Positions 9,845-20,620 of a DNA stretch of 64,000 nucleotides are shown here, piece by piece. The notes beneath the pieces were generated by a model. The model was not told the DNA's origin and did no database searches. It saw nothing but the letters and a program-made list of their open reading frames with translations. Origin of the DNA: Sphaerotilus natans (GTDB lineage: Bacteria > Pseudomonadota > Gammaproteobacteria > Burkholderiales > Burkholderiaceae_C); NCBI RefSeq assembly GCF_900156335.1, contig NZ_FTMZ01000001.1:1-64000 (forward strand). Direction: 5' to 3'. The number at the start of each line of letters is the position of its first letter. Position 1 is the stretch's first letter. The position numbers were made by a program, and so were the translations under genes.

Positions 9845-10480
9845 ATGAGGATCGAAACGAGCCGTCTGTCGCGTGCGGCCGCTTTGCTGCTGGCGTCGGT
9901 GATGGCGGTCGGCACCCTGTCGGGCTGCGGCAGCATCGGCCGCTATCCGCCGGCCCCGAAGTCGGCCGAGACGCCGGATCACCGCTACAAGATCGGTCCG
10001 CTGGACACGCTCAACATCGTCGTCTGGCGCAATCCCGAGCTGTCGGCCACCGTCACGGTGCGCCCCGACGGCCGCATCTCGACGCCGCTGGTCGAGGATC
10101 TGCAAGCCTCGGGCAAGAACCCGTACGACCTGTCGCGCGAGATCGAGAAGGAGCTGAGCAAGGTCATCCGCGATCCGGTGGTCACGGTGGTGGTCGGCTC
10201 CTTCCAGGGCGTCTACAGCGAGCAGATCCGCATCGTCGGCGAGGCCGCGCGCCCGCAGAGCGTCGCCTTCCGCCAGAACATGAGCCTGCTCGACGTGATG
10301 ATCCAGTCCGGCGGCCTGACCGACTTCGCCGACGGCAATGCCGCGGTGCTGGTGCGCGGCGCCGAGGGCGGCAAGCAGTACAGCATCCGCCTGAAGGATC
10401 TGCTCAAGCGCGGCGACATCTCGGCCAACGTCGATGTGAAGCCCGGCGACATCATCATCGTGCCGCAGAGCTGGTTCTGA
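9845..10480 (+). CDS. Exopolysaccharide export lipoprotein (Wza/EpsE-like, PEP-CTERM type)
   Basis: Outer-membrane lipoprotein that forms the polysaccharide export channel with the chain-length protein downstream. The 211-residue precursor has a lipoprotein signal peptide with lipobox LSGC (Cys28), then a polysaccharide export (Poly_export) domain (YKIGPLDTLNIVVWRNPEL, then RPDGRISTPLVEDLQA) and SLBB-like beta-grasp repeats (IRIVGEAARPQ; GDIIIVPQSWF). It is shorter than E. coli Wza and fits the TIGR03027 family of exosortase loci. The ATG at 9845 has GAGAGG 7 bases upstream; the ATG at 9824 is an alternative with a poorer site. It is the first gene of a tight run that continues through the ATPase-epimerase fusion. 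Confidence 0.92.
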   Translation: MRIETSRLSRAAALLLASVMAVGTLSGCGSIGRYPPAPKSAETPDHRYKIGPLDTLNIVVWRNPELSATVTVRPDGRISTPLVEDLQASGKNPYDLSREIEKELSKVIRDPVVTVVVGSFQGVYSEQIRIVGEAARPQSVAFRQNMSLLDVMIQSGGLTDFADGNAAVLVRGAEGGKQYSIRLKDLLKRGDISANVDVKPGDIIIVPQSWF

Positions 10481-10577
10481 GCACGCCTGCCAAGCACGTG
10501 GCCGTGTCCGTCGCGTCGCCCGCCTGTTGCGGGGAGCCGGACCGGCCAGAACTGACGATTACAGGTAGACAGCCGGT

Positions 10578-12119
10578 ATGAACGATTTCACCCGACAGGC
10601 TGCGATCCTGGCCGCGAGCGTCTGGCGACACCGCTGGACCGCCGTGGCCGTGGCATGGCTGGTGGCCATCCTGGGCGCGCTGGTGGTCATGGTGGTGCCC
10701 GAGCGCCGCGAGGCCCGCGCCAGCATCTATGTCGATACCCAGACGGTGCTGCGGCCGATGATGGTCGGCCTGGCCTTCCAGCCCGACATCGACCAGCAGG
10801 TCCGCATGCTGGGCCGCACGCTGATCTCGCGCCCGAACGTCGAGCGCCTGGTCAACAATCCCACGATCGGGCTCGAGAAGGTCGATCCGTCGCAGGTCGA
10901 CTCGCAGATCGAGACCCTGATGAAGACCATCAAGGTGGTCCAGACCGGGGGCAACAACCTCTACGCGATCAGCTACCGCGATGTCGATGGCGAGCGTGCC
11001 CGACGTCTGGTCGAGGGGCTGGTGGCGCTGTTCATGGAGAGCGGCGTCGACTCCAAGCGCAAGGACTCCGCCGAGGCCAGCCGCTTCATCGACGAGCAGA
11101 TCAAGGCCTACGAGTCCAAGCTGACCGAGGCCGAGAACCGCCTGAAGGAATTCAAGCTGAAGAACATGAACGTCGCCTCGACGCAGACGCAGGATTTCTT
11201 CGGCCGCATCCAGTCGATGACCGACGAGGTCAACCGCCTGAAGGTCCAGCTCAGCGCCGCCGAGCGCTCGCGTGACGCGATCCGGCGCGATCTGGAGTCC
11301 GAGGAACCGCAGCTGCCGATGGGCGCGGCCTCGGCCGTCTCGCTGACGCCGGACCTCGACGAGCGCATCCGCACCCTCAAGCGCCAGCTCGACGACATGG
11401 AGCGCCGCTTCACCGACAACCATCCGGACGTGCGCACCACCCGTCGCATGATCGGCGAGCTCGAGCAGAGCCGCCGCGACGAGCTGGCCCGCCTGCAGGC
11501 CGAGAATCCGAAGCGCCGTGCTGCCGCGACCAACCCGGTCTACCAGCGCCTGCGCAACAACCTGTCGGATGCCGAGGCCAGCGTGGCATCGCTGCGCGGT
11601 CAGCTCGAGGCCCAGGCCGCTCGCCTGGAGGAAGTCCGTTCGCAGGCCAACCAGGTCCCGCAGGCCGAGGCCGAGCTGGCCCAGCTCAACCGCGACTACG
11701 AGATCATGCGCCGCAACTACGATCAGCTGGTGCAGCGCCGCGAGGCCGCCTCGCTGGGCGTGAAGATCGACCAGACCTCGTCGATGGCCGACTTCCGCCT
11801 GATCGAGCCGCCGCGCCTCCTGCCTTCGCCGGTCTTTCCCGGCAAGCTGCAGATGGCCGCCGGCGTGATGCTGCTGGCCCTGCTGGCTGGCGGTGCGGTG
11901 GCCTATGCGATGACGCTGCTCAATCCGACCTTCTCGAGCGAGCGCGAGCTGCGCGAGTTCACCAAGCGTCCGGTGCTCGGCAGCCTGACCAAGATCGAGG
12001 ATCCGCGCGATCGTGACCTGCAGCGCCAGGACCGCATGAAGCTGGCCGGCGTGATGGGCCTGTTCCTGCTGGCCAATGTCGGCTGGATGGCCTGGATCTC
12101 GACACGCACCGCGAGCTGA
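10578..12119 (+). CDS. XrtA-type polysaccharide chain-length determinant (Wzz/GNVR)
   Basis: Inner-membrane polysaccharide co-polymerase that sets chain length and contacts the export channel. The 513 residues begin with a cytoplasmic stub and TM helix (about 17-40), a Wzz domain, and a long periplasmic coiled coil (about 170-400, including RRFTDNHPDVRTTRR). A second TM helix follows at about 420-445 after a proline-rich RLLPSPVFPGK, then a short cytoplasmic tail and a third hydrophobic helix (about 488-510). The last matches the TIGR03007 family of PEP-CTERM loci, which differs from classical Wzz. The kinase is encoded separately 11 bases downstream, as in proteobacterial split BY-kinase systems. 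Confidence 0.9.
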   Translation: MNDFTRQAAILAASVWRHRWTAVAVAWLVAILGALVVMVVPERREARASIYVDTQTVLRPMMVGLAFQPDIDQQVRMLGRTLISRPNVERLVNNPTIGLEKVDPSQVDSQIETLMKTIKVVQTGGNNLYAISYRDVDGERARRLVEGLVALFMESGVDSKRKDSAEASRFIDEQIKAYESKLTEAENRLKEFKLKNMNVASTQTQDFFGRIQSMTDEVNRLKVQLSAAERSRDAIRRDLESEEPQLPMGAASAVSLTPDLDERIRTLKRQLDDMERRFTDNHPDVRTTRRMIGELEQSRRDELARLQAENPKRRAAATNPVYQRLRNNLSDAEASVASLRGQLEAQAARLEEVRSQANQVPQAEAELAQLNRDYEIMRRNYDQLVQRREAASLGVKIDQTSSMADFRLIEPPRLLPSPVFPGKLQMAAGVMLLALLAGGAVAYAMTLLNPTFSSERELREFTKRPVLGSLTKIEDPRDRDLQRQDRMKLAGVMGLFLLANVGWMAWISTRTAS

Positions 12120-12130
12120 GGAGTCCCCAG

Positions 12131-13108
12131 ATGAACACGATCGAGCAGGCCGCCAAGCGGCTCGCTGAACTCAAGCGTGCCGGCTATGACGTGCCGGTGC
12201 CCGATGTCCCGGGCACGGCGGCGGCACAGCCGGCGCCTGCCGCGGCCGCTGTGCCGTCGGCAGCCCCGGTCGCGCCGGCTGCGGTGGCTCCGGTCCCCGC
12301 ACCCGCACCTGCACCGGTGCCCGCCGCCACGCTGCCGACGGTGCGCAGCGCCCAGGTCGAGATGCTGCCCACCGCCAGCCGGCGCTCCCGCGAGGTCCGC
12401 CTGGACCTGGAGCGGCTCGAGCGCGAAGGCTATCTGGTGCCCTCGCAGGCCCGCTCGCAGCTGGCCGAGCAGATGCGCATCATCAAGCGCCCGCTGCTGG
12501 CCAATGCCCGCGGCGAGTCGGCGCAGCAGATCTCGCGCGCCAACCTGATCCAGGTGGTCAGCGCGATGCCGGGCGAAGGCAAGACCTTCTTCGCGGTCAA
12601 CCTCGCGATGAGCATCGCGATGGAGGTCGACCTGTCGGTGCTGCTGGTCGATGCCGATGTGCTGCGCCCCTCGGTGCTGGCGCGCTGCGGCGTCGAGCCC
12701 TCGCGCGGCCTGATGGACGTGCTGAAGACGCCCTCGCTCGATCTGGCCGACGTGATGCTGCGCACCAATGTGCCCAAGCTCAGCCTGCTGCCGGCCGGCA
12801 CCGCCAACTCCCAGTCGACCGAGCTGCTGGCCAGCACGGCGATGGAGCGGCTGCTCGACGAGCTGGCCTCGCGCTTCCCGGACCGCATCATCGTCTTCGA
12901 TGCGCCGCCGCTGATCCCGACCACCGAGTCGCGTGTGCTGGCCTCGCGGGTCGGCCAGGTGGTGATGGTGGTCGAGGCCGGCAAGACCACCCATGCGCAG
13001 GTGACCCAGGCCTACGCCGCGGTCGAGCAATGCCCGGTGGTGCTTTCGGTGCTGAACCGCGCCAGCGGCAACTCGGGCGAGGCTTATGGCTACTACTACG
13101 CCTCGTGA
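12131..13108 (+). CDS. XrtA-associated tyrosine autokinase (BY-kinase)
   Basis: Cytoplasmic P-loop tyrosine kinase partnered with the chain-length protein; its phosphorylation cycle controls polymer export. The 325 residues have an Ala/Pro-rich low-complexity linker (about 30-75), Walker A MPGEGKTFF (K151), Walker A' LLVDADVLRP (about 170-180) and Walker B VFDAPPL (about 255-261), the order specific to BY-kinases. The C-terminus YGYYYAS supplies the short tyrosine cluster that is autophosphorylated. Best fit is TIGR03018. Its 3' end overlaps the next gene by 23 bases, so translation is likely coupled. Confidence 0.92.
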   Translation: MNTIEQAAKRLAELKRAGYDVPVPDVPGTAAAQPAPAAAAVPSAAPVAPAAVAPVPAPAPAPVPAATLPTVRSAQVEMLPTASRRSREVRLDLERLEREGYLVPSQARSQLAEQMRIIKRPLLANARGESAQQISRANLIQVVSAMPGEGKTFFAVNLAMSIAMEVDLSVLLVDADVLRPSVLARCGVEPSRGLMDVLKTPSLDLADVMLRTNVPKLSLLPAGTANSQSTELLASTAMERLLDELASRFPDRIIVFDAPPLIPTTESRVLASRVGQVVMVVEAGKTTHAQVTQAYAAVEQCPVVLSVLNRASGNSGEAYGYYYAS

Positions 13109-14798
13109 GCGGCTGACGCTCCAGCGACCGGCGCCGGTCGCGCTGCTGGCGACCGCGCTGCTGGGCGTGGCCCTGCCGCTGCAGGCCCAGCCGGTCGACG
13201 CGGCGGCGGCCGCCGCCGGGGGCGCTGGGGCGGCTCCGGTCTCGCGGGCCACCCAGATCACGACACCCGATCCGCTGCAGGGCCTGGCCGGGCCGGGCGC
13301 GGCGCCGATGCCGGCCGCGGCCTCGGCACCGGCGCGCGGCTGGCGCGTCGCGCCGGCGGTCAAGGCGGTGGTCAACGCGACCAACAATGTCGGGCTGCAG
13401 TCGAGCGACCGCGCCTACGGCATCGTCACGACGGTCACGCCGCAGCTGCAGCTGCTGGGCACCGGTCCGGACTACCGCCTGAACGGCAACCTCGCGGCCG
13501 ACATGGTCACCTATCTCGGCCGGATCGGCACCGACCGCATCTTCCCGCGCGGGCAGCTCACGCTGAACACCCGGCTGGTCGACCGGCTGTTCTTCGTCGA
13601 TGCCGAGCTGGGGGCCGACACCACCTCGTCGACGCCCTTCGACCTGATCGGCGACGGCACGAGCGTCTACACCGGCAGCAACACCGTCACCCGTCAGCGC
13701 CTGAGCCCCTACATCGACCGGGAGCTGTCGCCGACCTCGCGGCTGCTGGCGCGCAGCGACAACACCTGGTCGCAGGGCAACGGCACCGGCACGGCGGCGG
13801 CGCAAGGCACGGATGCCGACGCGCATGTGCGCACCGACACGGTCCGCTTCGACGAGCGCCCGCTGCCGGCGGGCATGCGGGCCGAATACAACCGCCAGGC
13901 CACCCGCTACCGTGACGGCGGCAGCGGTCTGGTGCTGGCGACCGGCCGGCTGTCGCTGCTGTACGCGCCCGATCCGGTGCTGACGCTCGGCCTGACCGGC
14001 GGCACGGACTCGGCCAACTACGGCACCAACCAGGTCAGCGAGACGCTGCGCGGCGTGGCGCTGCGCTGGGCGCCCTCTGAGCGCACCGTGTTCGACTCGC
14101 TGGTCGAGAAGCGCTTCTTCGGCACCGGCTGGAATGCCGCGCTGACCCATCGCTCGCCCTTCATGGCGCTGTCGGTGGCGGCGACGCGCCAGGCCTCGAC
14201 CTTCGCGTCGCGGCTGGGCACGCTGCAGGCCGGCGGCGATGTGGCCTCGATGATCGATGCGATGCTGCAGACGCGCATTCTCGACGAGGCCACCCGCCAG
14301 GCGGCGGTGCAGGACCTGATCGCCAAGCGCGGCCTGAGCAGCTCGCTGGGCGGACCGGTCGATCTGTACTCGCGCACGGTGCAGATCCAGCAGGGCCTGA
14401 ACGTGACGCTCGCGCTGGTGGGCGTGCGCCACACCGTGACGATGCGGATCTACCAGACGAAGCTCGAGGACTACCGCGGCGCCACCGAGGATGCCAACAG
14501 CGTGCTCGGCCTGGCCAGCGATTCCATCCAGCGCGGCATGACGCTCAGCCTGGGGCGGCGTCTCGATCAGGACACCACCGCCACCGTCACGCTGACCCGT
14601 GCACGCGCCGAGGGCATCGGCGCGAACGCCTCGCTGGGCACCCGCAGCGGAACCATCCTCCGGCTCGGTCTCTCTCATGCCCTGTCCCCTCGCACGACGG
14701 TCACCGGCGCACTGAGACACCAGAACGGCTCGACCTCCCTCGTCGGCAACGACGCCAGCGAGACCGGCCTGTCGGCCGGCGTGCTGCACCGCTTCTGA
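13086..14798 (+). CDS. PEP-CTERM-associated outer-membrane beta-barrel protein (TIGR03016-like)
   Basis: A 570-residue secreted protein: signal peptide about 1-35 (VALLATALLGVAL core, cut near LQAQ), a Pro/Ala-rich spacer, then repeated amphipathic beta strands with alternating hydrophobic and polar residues through to the C-terminal strand ending AGVLHRF, whose terminal aromatic residue is the usual outer-membrane barrel signal. Position between the tyrosine kinase and the ATPase is where the TIGR03016 barrel sits in XrtA loci. A role as outer-membrane secretin-like or modification porin for the polymer is inferred. The ATG lies inside the kinase gene (23-base overlap). Confidence 0.82.
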   Translation: MATTTPRERLTLQRPAPVALLATALLGVALPLQAQPVDAAAAAAGGAGAAPVSRATQITTPDPLQGLAGPGAAPMPAAASAPARGWRVAPAVKAVVNATNNVGLQSSDRAYGIVTTVTPQLQLLGTGPDYRLNGNLAADMVTYLGRIGTDRIFPRGQLTLNTRLVDRLFFVDAELGADTTSSTPFDLIGDGTSVYTGSNTVTRQRLSPYIDRELSPTSRLLARSDNTWSQGNGTGTAAAQGTDADAHVRTDTVRFDERPLPAGMRAEYNRQATRYRDGGSGLVLATGRLSLLYAPDPVLTLGLTGGTDSANYGTNQVSETLRGVALRWAPSERTVFDSLVEKRFFGTGWNAALTHRSPFMALSVAATRQASTFASRLGTLQAGGDVASMIDAMLQTRILDEATRQAAVQDLIAKRGLSSSLGGPVDLYSRTVQIQQGLNVTLALVGVRHTVTMRIYQTKLEDYRGATEDANSVLGLASDSIQRGMTLSLGRRLDQDTTATVTLTRARAEGIGANASLGTRSGTILRLGLSHALSPRTTVTGALRHQNGSTSLVGNDASETGLSAGVLHRF

Positions 14799-14823
14799 CG
14801 GCCGGACGACGGCCAGCTCCACG

Positions 14824-17235
14824 ATGTACGAATCCCACTTCGGTTTCAGCGGCCCGCCCTTCCAGCTCAACCCGGATCCGGCGTTCTACTTCAACAGCCG
14901 CGGCCACGGCCGCGCGCTGGCCTACCTGCAGTACGGCGTCGCGCAGGCCGAGGGCTTCGTCGTCATCACCGGCGAGATCGGTGCAGGCAAGACCACGCTG
15001 GTGCGCATGCTGCTCGACGGGCTGGACCGCCAGAAGGTGCTGCCGGCGCAGATCGTCAGCACCCAGCTGGAGTCGGGCGAGCTGCTGCAGTCGATCATTA
15101 CCGCCTTCGGCATTCCGTCGCAGGCCAGCAGCTCCAAGGCGCACCTGATCGCGACGCTGGAGGCCTTCCTGACCGCGCTGGCGGCGCAGGGGCGCCACGC
15201 GCTGCTGATCGTCGACGAGGCGCAGAACCTCGACCCGCGCGCGGTCGAGGAGCTGCGCATGCTGTCGAACTTCCAGCTCGGCAACCATGCGCTGCTGCAG
15301 AGCTTCCTGGTCGGCCAGCCGGAACTGCGCCGCCTGCTCGAGTCGCCGACGATGGAGCAGCTGCGCCAGCGCGTGACCGCGTCCTGCCACCTCGGGCCGC
15401 TGACGCTCGAGGAGGCGCGCGACTATGTCGAGCACCGGCTGCGCCATGTCGGCTGGGACGGCCGCCGGCCGGCCTTCGCCGACTCCGCCTTCGACAGCCT
15501 GTTCCGCTGGTCGGGCGGCGTGCCACGGCGCCTGAACCGCCTGGCCAACCGCTCGCTGCTGGCGGCCTTCCTCGACGGCGTCGACACCCTCGATGCCGCG
15601 CTGGTCGAGCGCACCGCCGCCGAGCTGCGCAGCGAGATCGGCGAGGGCGATCTGGCGCCGGTCGAGCCGCTGGCGGCTCCGTCGACGGTCGCCGCGCCTG
15701 CGCCGGCCCCCGTTCCGGTCGCCGAACCCGTGGCGCCGCCCCCGCCGGCGCCGGTGCTGCAGTTCATCGCGCCGCCGGCTCCGAATCCGACTCCGGTGCC
15801 GAGTCCAGTGCTCATGCCCGAGCCCGCACCGGCACCCGCCACGATCGAGCTCGACGAGCGCGCACGCGATTCGCTCGAGCGCGAGCCGCTGCCGCGCATG
15901 GCGCTGCCAGCGGCCCGTCTGCAGGCGCTCACCTCCGCGATCCGCGCCGCGCGCAGCCATGCCGACGGCCTGCTGGCGCGCCGTGCCAGCCGCGACGTCA
16001 TTCTCTGCCTGGCCGACAGCACCAGCGCCGCGCTGAAGTTCGCCGCGCTGGCCGAGGCGATGGCCGAGATCGGCCGTGCGCCGCGCATGGTGCTGGTCAG
16101 CCTGGGGCCGCTGCCGCTGGTCTGGCCGTGGCATGGCATGGGCCGGGTGCTGCCCGCGCTCGAGGTCGGCCTCGATCTCGAATGGGTGCCGGGCGACATC
16201 GAGCAGAGCCTGTCGCGCATGGTCGAGGGCCTGGGCCAGTTCATCGAGGAATTCGAGCCGATGGCGGTGCTGAGCCTGGGCTCGAGCGATGCGATGACCG
16301 CCTGCTGCCTGGCTGCGCATCAGCGCGGCCTACCGCTGCTGCGGCTGGAGGCGGGCATTCGCGCCACCGGCCCGCAGGCCTGGAACGCCACGATGATCGA
16401 GCAGGCATCCGACGTGCTGTTCGTGCCGGGCGAGGCCGCCCCGATGGGCCAGCTGCGCCGCCAGGGCCTGCAGCCGGACCGGCTGTTCTGCGTGCCCGAC
16501 CGGCTCGAGGCCGATGCGCTGGCGCGGCTGTGGCCGGAGGTGCCCGATCCGGCCGGCGCCTGCCTGCGCAACGGCTTGCCGATGTATTTCGGCCCGACCT
16601 GGTCGGTCAACGGTGTCGAGGGCGAGTCCTTCATGCTGGTGGCCGTCTCGCTGCTCGGTCATTCGGCCGAGGCGGTGCGGCGTCTGGTCGACGCGCTCCT
16701 GGGTGCGGGGGGGCCGATGCGCCAGCTGTGGCTGATCGATGCACCGACCCGCGAGGTGCTCCAGGCGTTGCTGGCCCAGGACGCAACGCTCGACGGTCCG
16801 GTGCTGCTGATGCCCGCCAGCGGACCGCGCCCGGCCGGCCTGCGCGAGCGCATCGATGCGGCGCGGCTGCTGTGCTGCGAGATCGGCTCGCTGCCCGAGC
16901 AGCTCGGCCTGCTGTGCGGCGCCAGCGCCACGCTGGTCGAGGAGAGCCATGGGCTGGCCGATGCGGCCGCGCAGCTGGGCATCACGCTGGCCGAGGTCGA
17001 TCTGTCGCGCGGCGTGCTGCTGGGACGGGTGCCGGACGGCCCCGCATCCGAGTCGCCGCTGGAGGCGGCTGCCTTGTCGGCCCTGCTTCAGCTGGACAGC
17101 CGCCGCGCGCAGCCGACCGGTCCGGTCGAGCCGGTGAGCGCCTCCGGCGCCTCGGTCGAGATCGCCAGCCACCTGCAGGCCTGGATCGACCGGCTGATGT
17201 CGGACCGCGGCGGTCCGCTGCAGCCGGCTGCCTGA
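14824..17235 (+). CDS. XrtA-associated ExeA-like ATPase fused to a degenerate WecB-like epimerase domain
   Basis: The 803-residue product has two unlike halves. Residues 1-275 match the TIGR03015 ATPase of XrtA loci: MYESHFGF start, Walker A GEIGAGKTT (50-58), Walker B LLIVDEAQNLD (about 126-136) and a sensor segment GGVPRRLNRLANR. A Pro/Ala-rich linker (about 280-340) follows. Residues about 345-760 resemble non-hydrolysing UDP-GlcNAc 2-epimerase (WecB): LGSSDAMTA where WecB has GDTTT, RLEAGIRA (E509) where WecB has VEAGLRT, a PQAWN segment where the family has a PEE-NR motif, and LVEESHGLADAA near the UDP-binding loop. The first catalytic Asp and second Glu appear replaced. In many XrtA loci a separate wecB-type gene lies near this ATPase, so the fusion joins neighbours. 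Activity of the second half is doubtful; a UDP-sugar sensing role is speculation. No frameshift is visible. Confidence 0.78.
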   Translation: MYESHFGFSGPPFQLNPDPAFYFNSRGHGRALAYLQYGVAQAEGFVVITGEIGAGKTTLVRMLLDGLDRQKVLPAQIVSTQLESGELLQSIITAFGIPSQASSSKAHLIATLEAFLTALAAQGRHALLIVDEAQNLDPRAVEELRMLSNFQLGNHALLQSFLVGQPELRRLLESPTMEQLRQRVTASCHLGPLTLEEARDYVEHRLRHVGWDGRRPAFADSAFDSLFRWSGGVPRRLNRLANRSLLAAFLDGVDTLDAALVERTAAELRSEIGEGDLAPVEPLAAPSTVAAPAPAPVPVAEPVAPPPPAPVLQFIAPPAPNPTPVPSPVLMPEPAPAPATIELDERARDSLEREPLPRMALPAARLQALTSAIRAARSHADGLLARRASRDVILCLADSTSAALKFAALAEAMAEIGRAPRMVLVSLGPLPLVWPWHGMGRVLPALEVGLDLEWVPGDIEQSLSRMVEGLGQFIEEFEPMAVLSLGSSDAMTACCLAAHQRGLPLLRLEAGIRATGPQAWNATMIEQASDVLFVPGEAAPMGQLRRQGLQPDRLFCVPDRLEADALARLWPEVPDPAGACLRNGLPMYFGPTWSVNGVEGESFMLVAVSLLGHSAEAVRRLVDALLGAGGPMRQLWLIDAPTREVLQALLAQDATLDGPVLLMPASGPRPAGLRERIDAARLLCCEIGSLPEQLGLLCGASATLVEESHGLADAAAQLGITLAEVDLSRGVLLGRVPDGPASESPLEAAALSALLQLDSRRAQPTGPVEPVSASGASVEIASHLQAWIDRLMSDRGGPLQPAA

Positions 17236-17257
17236 GGCGCCCGAGCCTGCCGGCTCG

Positions 17258-18355
17258 TCAGCTCAGCAGCGCCTGCGCGAACTCGCGGGCGCTGAAGGTC
17301 TGCAGGTCCTCCAGCTTCTCGCCGACGCCGATGAAGTAGACCGGCACCGCCGGCTTGCCCTGCGCGACGCGCTCGCGCACCCACAGCGCGATGGCTGCGA
17401 GCACGCCGCCCTTGGCGGTGCCGTCGAGCTTGGTGACGATCAGGCCGGTCAGGCCGATCGCCTCGTCGAAGGCCTTGACCTGGGTGAAGGCGTTCTGGCC
17501 GGTGTTGCCGTCGACCACCAGCAGCACCTCGTGCGGCGCGCCCTCCATCGCGCGGCCCAGCGTGCGGCGGATCTTGCGCAGCTCGTCCATCAGGTGCAGC
17601 TGCGTGGCCAGCCGGCCGGCGGTGTCGGCGATGACGACATCGCAGCCGCGCGCCTTGCCGGCCGAGACCGCGTCGAAGCAGACGGCGGCCGGATCGCCGC
17701 CTTCCTGGCTGACGATCTCGACGCGGTTGCGGTCGGCCCAGACCGCGAGCTGCTCGCGCGCGGCGGCGCGGAAGGTGTCGGCCGCGGCCAGCAGCACCTT
17801 GCTGTCCTGCTCGGCCAGATGGCGGGTGAGCTTGCCGATGCTGGTGGTCTTGCCCGCGCCGTTGACGCCGGCGACCATCATCACGGTGGGCTGGGTCGCG
17901 CCGATCTGCAGCGCGCCTTCCAGCGGCGCGAGCAGCTCGGCCAGCACCTCGGCCAGCAGCGCCTTGACGCCGGCCGGATCGGTGCAGCGGGTGTCCTTGA
18001 CGCGCTGCTTCAGCGCCTCGAGCAGGTATTCGGTCGCGCCGACACCGGCGTCGGCCATCAGCAGCGCCGCCTCGAGCTCCTCGTAGAGCGCGTCGTCGAT
18101 CTTCGTGCCGGTGAAGACCTGGGCGATGCTGGAGCCGGTGCGCTGCAGGCCGGCCTTGAGCTTCTGCAGCCAGGAGCCGCGTGCGGCTGGAGCCGGTGCG
18201 GGCTCAGGGGCTGTGACGACGGCCGGCAGCAGGGTCGGGTCGGGCGGGGTCGGCGCGGCGACCGGCTCGGCGGCCGGGCTGTCCTGCGCCAGCTCCGGTG
18301 CGGGTTCCGGAGCCGGAGACGACGAGAAGAGCTTGCGACGGAGGAAACTGAACAT
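17258..18355 (-). CDS. ftsY: Signal recognition particle receptor FtsY
   Basis: SRP-GTPase receptor that docks the ribosome-SRP complex at the inner membrane. The 365 residues comprise an acidic/Pro/Ala-rich N-terminal A domain (about 10-60), the N domain helices, and the NG GTPase domain with GVNGAGKTT (about 161-169), DTFRAAA, DTAGR (about 245), TKLDGTAKGG (about 306) and the C-terminal GVGEKLEDLQTF. The A domain is shorter than in E. coli. The start at 18355 gives the family-typical MFSFLRRKLF beginning; the ribosome site is weak. It converges with the exopolysaccharide block (a CGAGCC/GGCTCG hairpin lies at 17242-17257 between the two stops) and diverges from rsmD. Confidence 0.96.
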   Translation of the reverse strand: MFSFLRRKLFSSSPAPEPAPELAQDSPAAEPVAAPTPPDPTLLPAVVTAPEPAPAPAARGSWLQKLKAGLQRTGSSIAQVFTGTKIDDALYEELEAALLMADAGVGATEYLLEALKQRVKDTRCTDPAGVKALLAEVLAELLAPLEGALQIGATQPTVMMVAGVNGAGKTTSIGKLTRHLAEQDSKVLLAAADTFRAAAREQLAVWADRNRVEIVSQEGGDPAAVCFDAVSAGKARGCDVVIADTAGRLATQLHLMDELRKIRRTLGRAMEGAPHEVLLVVDGNTGQNAFTQVKAFDEAIGLTGLIVTKLDGTAKGGVLAAIALWVRERVAQGKPAVPVYFIGVGEKLEDLQTFSAREFAQALLS

Positions 18356-18478
18356 GCGGGCGGAGGCCGGTTGAGGGGCCGGCAGGGAGTCGGGCGGGGC
18401 CGATGCCGGCGCCGCGCGGGGCGGGCAGCAGACGGCCGCAGGATGATGGTCCGATTGTAGGCAGCCCGCCTGACTAGA

Positions 18479-19918
<1,440 letters not shown>

Positions 19919-19953
19919 AACTTCCGCGGAAGGACTGCGCAGGACAGGGCGGC

Positions 19954-20589
19954 TCAGCCGCCTTCGGCCGGCGTCGGAGCGGCTGGCGGCTTGGGCGGGC
20001 GCGGCGGCTTCGGCCGCTGCGGGCCGGCGTGCAGCAGCGCGGTGGCCTTGGGCATGTCGCCGGCCAGCAGCAGGTCGAGTGCCTCCATCGAGCGGTCGAT
20101 GCAGCCCTCGATCAGCTCGCGCTCCGACGCCGGCGGCTTGCGCAGCACATAGCCCGCCACCTCAGCGCGGTCGCCCGGATGCCCGACCCCGAGGCGCAGC
20201 CGCCAGAAAGCCGGCGAGCCGAGCTGGGCCTGGATGTCCTTCAGGCCGTTGTGGCCGGCGGCGCTGCCGCCCTGCTTGAGCTTCATCTGGCCGGGCAGCA
20301 CGTCGAGCTCGTCGTGCACCACCAGGATCTCCTCCGGCGCGATGCGGAAGAAGCGCGCCAGCGGTGCGACCGACTTGCCCGACAGGTTCATGTAGGTCTG
20401 CGGCTCGATCAGCCAGATCGGGCCGGCCGGGTGGTTCACCCGCGCGACCAGGCCGTGGTAGGCCTTGTCGGCGCTCAGGTGCGCGCCCAGGCGCCGCGCG
20501 ACGGCGTCGATCCACCAGAAGCCCGCGTTGTGGCGGGTCGCCTCGTATTCGGGGCCCGGATTGCCCAGGCCGACCAGCAGTCGGATCAT
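19954..20589 (-). CDS. pth: Peptidyl-tRNA hydrolase
   Basis: Recycles tRNA by cleaving peptidyl-tRNA released from stalled ribosomes. The 211 residues contain [18 protein letters not shown] with catalytic His20, QTYMNLSG, the HDELDVLPG Asp motif and [14 protein letters not shown] Pro/Lys-rich tail of about 20 residues at the C-terminus goes beyond E. coli Pth and is common in betaproteobacteria. The ATG at 20589 starts the conserved MIRLLVGLG. It follows rplY on the same strand with a terminator between them, the usual prs-rplY-pth order. Confidence 0.96.
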   Translation of the reverse strand: MIRLLVGLGNPGPEYEATRHNAGFWWIDAVARRLGAHLSADKAYHGLVARVNHPAGPIWLIEPQTYMNLSGKSVAPLARFFRIAPEEILVVHDELDVLPGQMKLKQGGSAAGHNGLKDIQAQLGSPAFWRLRLGVGHPGDRAEVAGYVLRKPPASERELIEGCIDRSMEALDLLLAGDMPKATALLHAGPQRPKPPRPPKPPAAPTPAEGG

Positions 20590-20620
20590 GATGTTGTTCT
20601 TCCCACGCAACTTCCCACGC

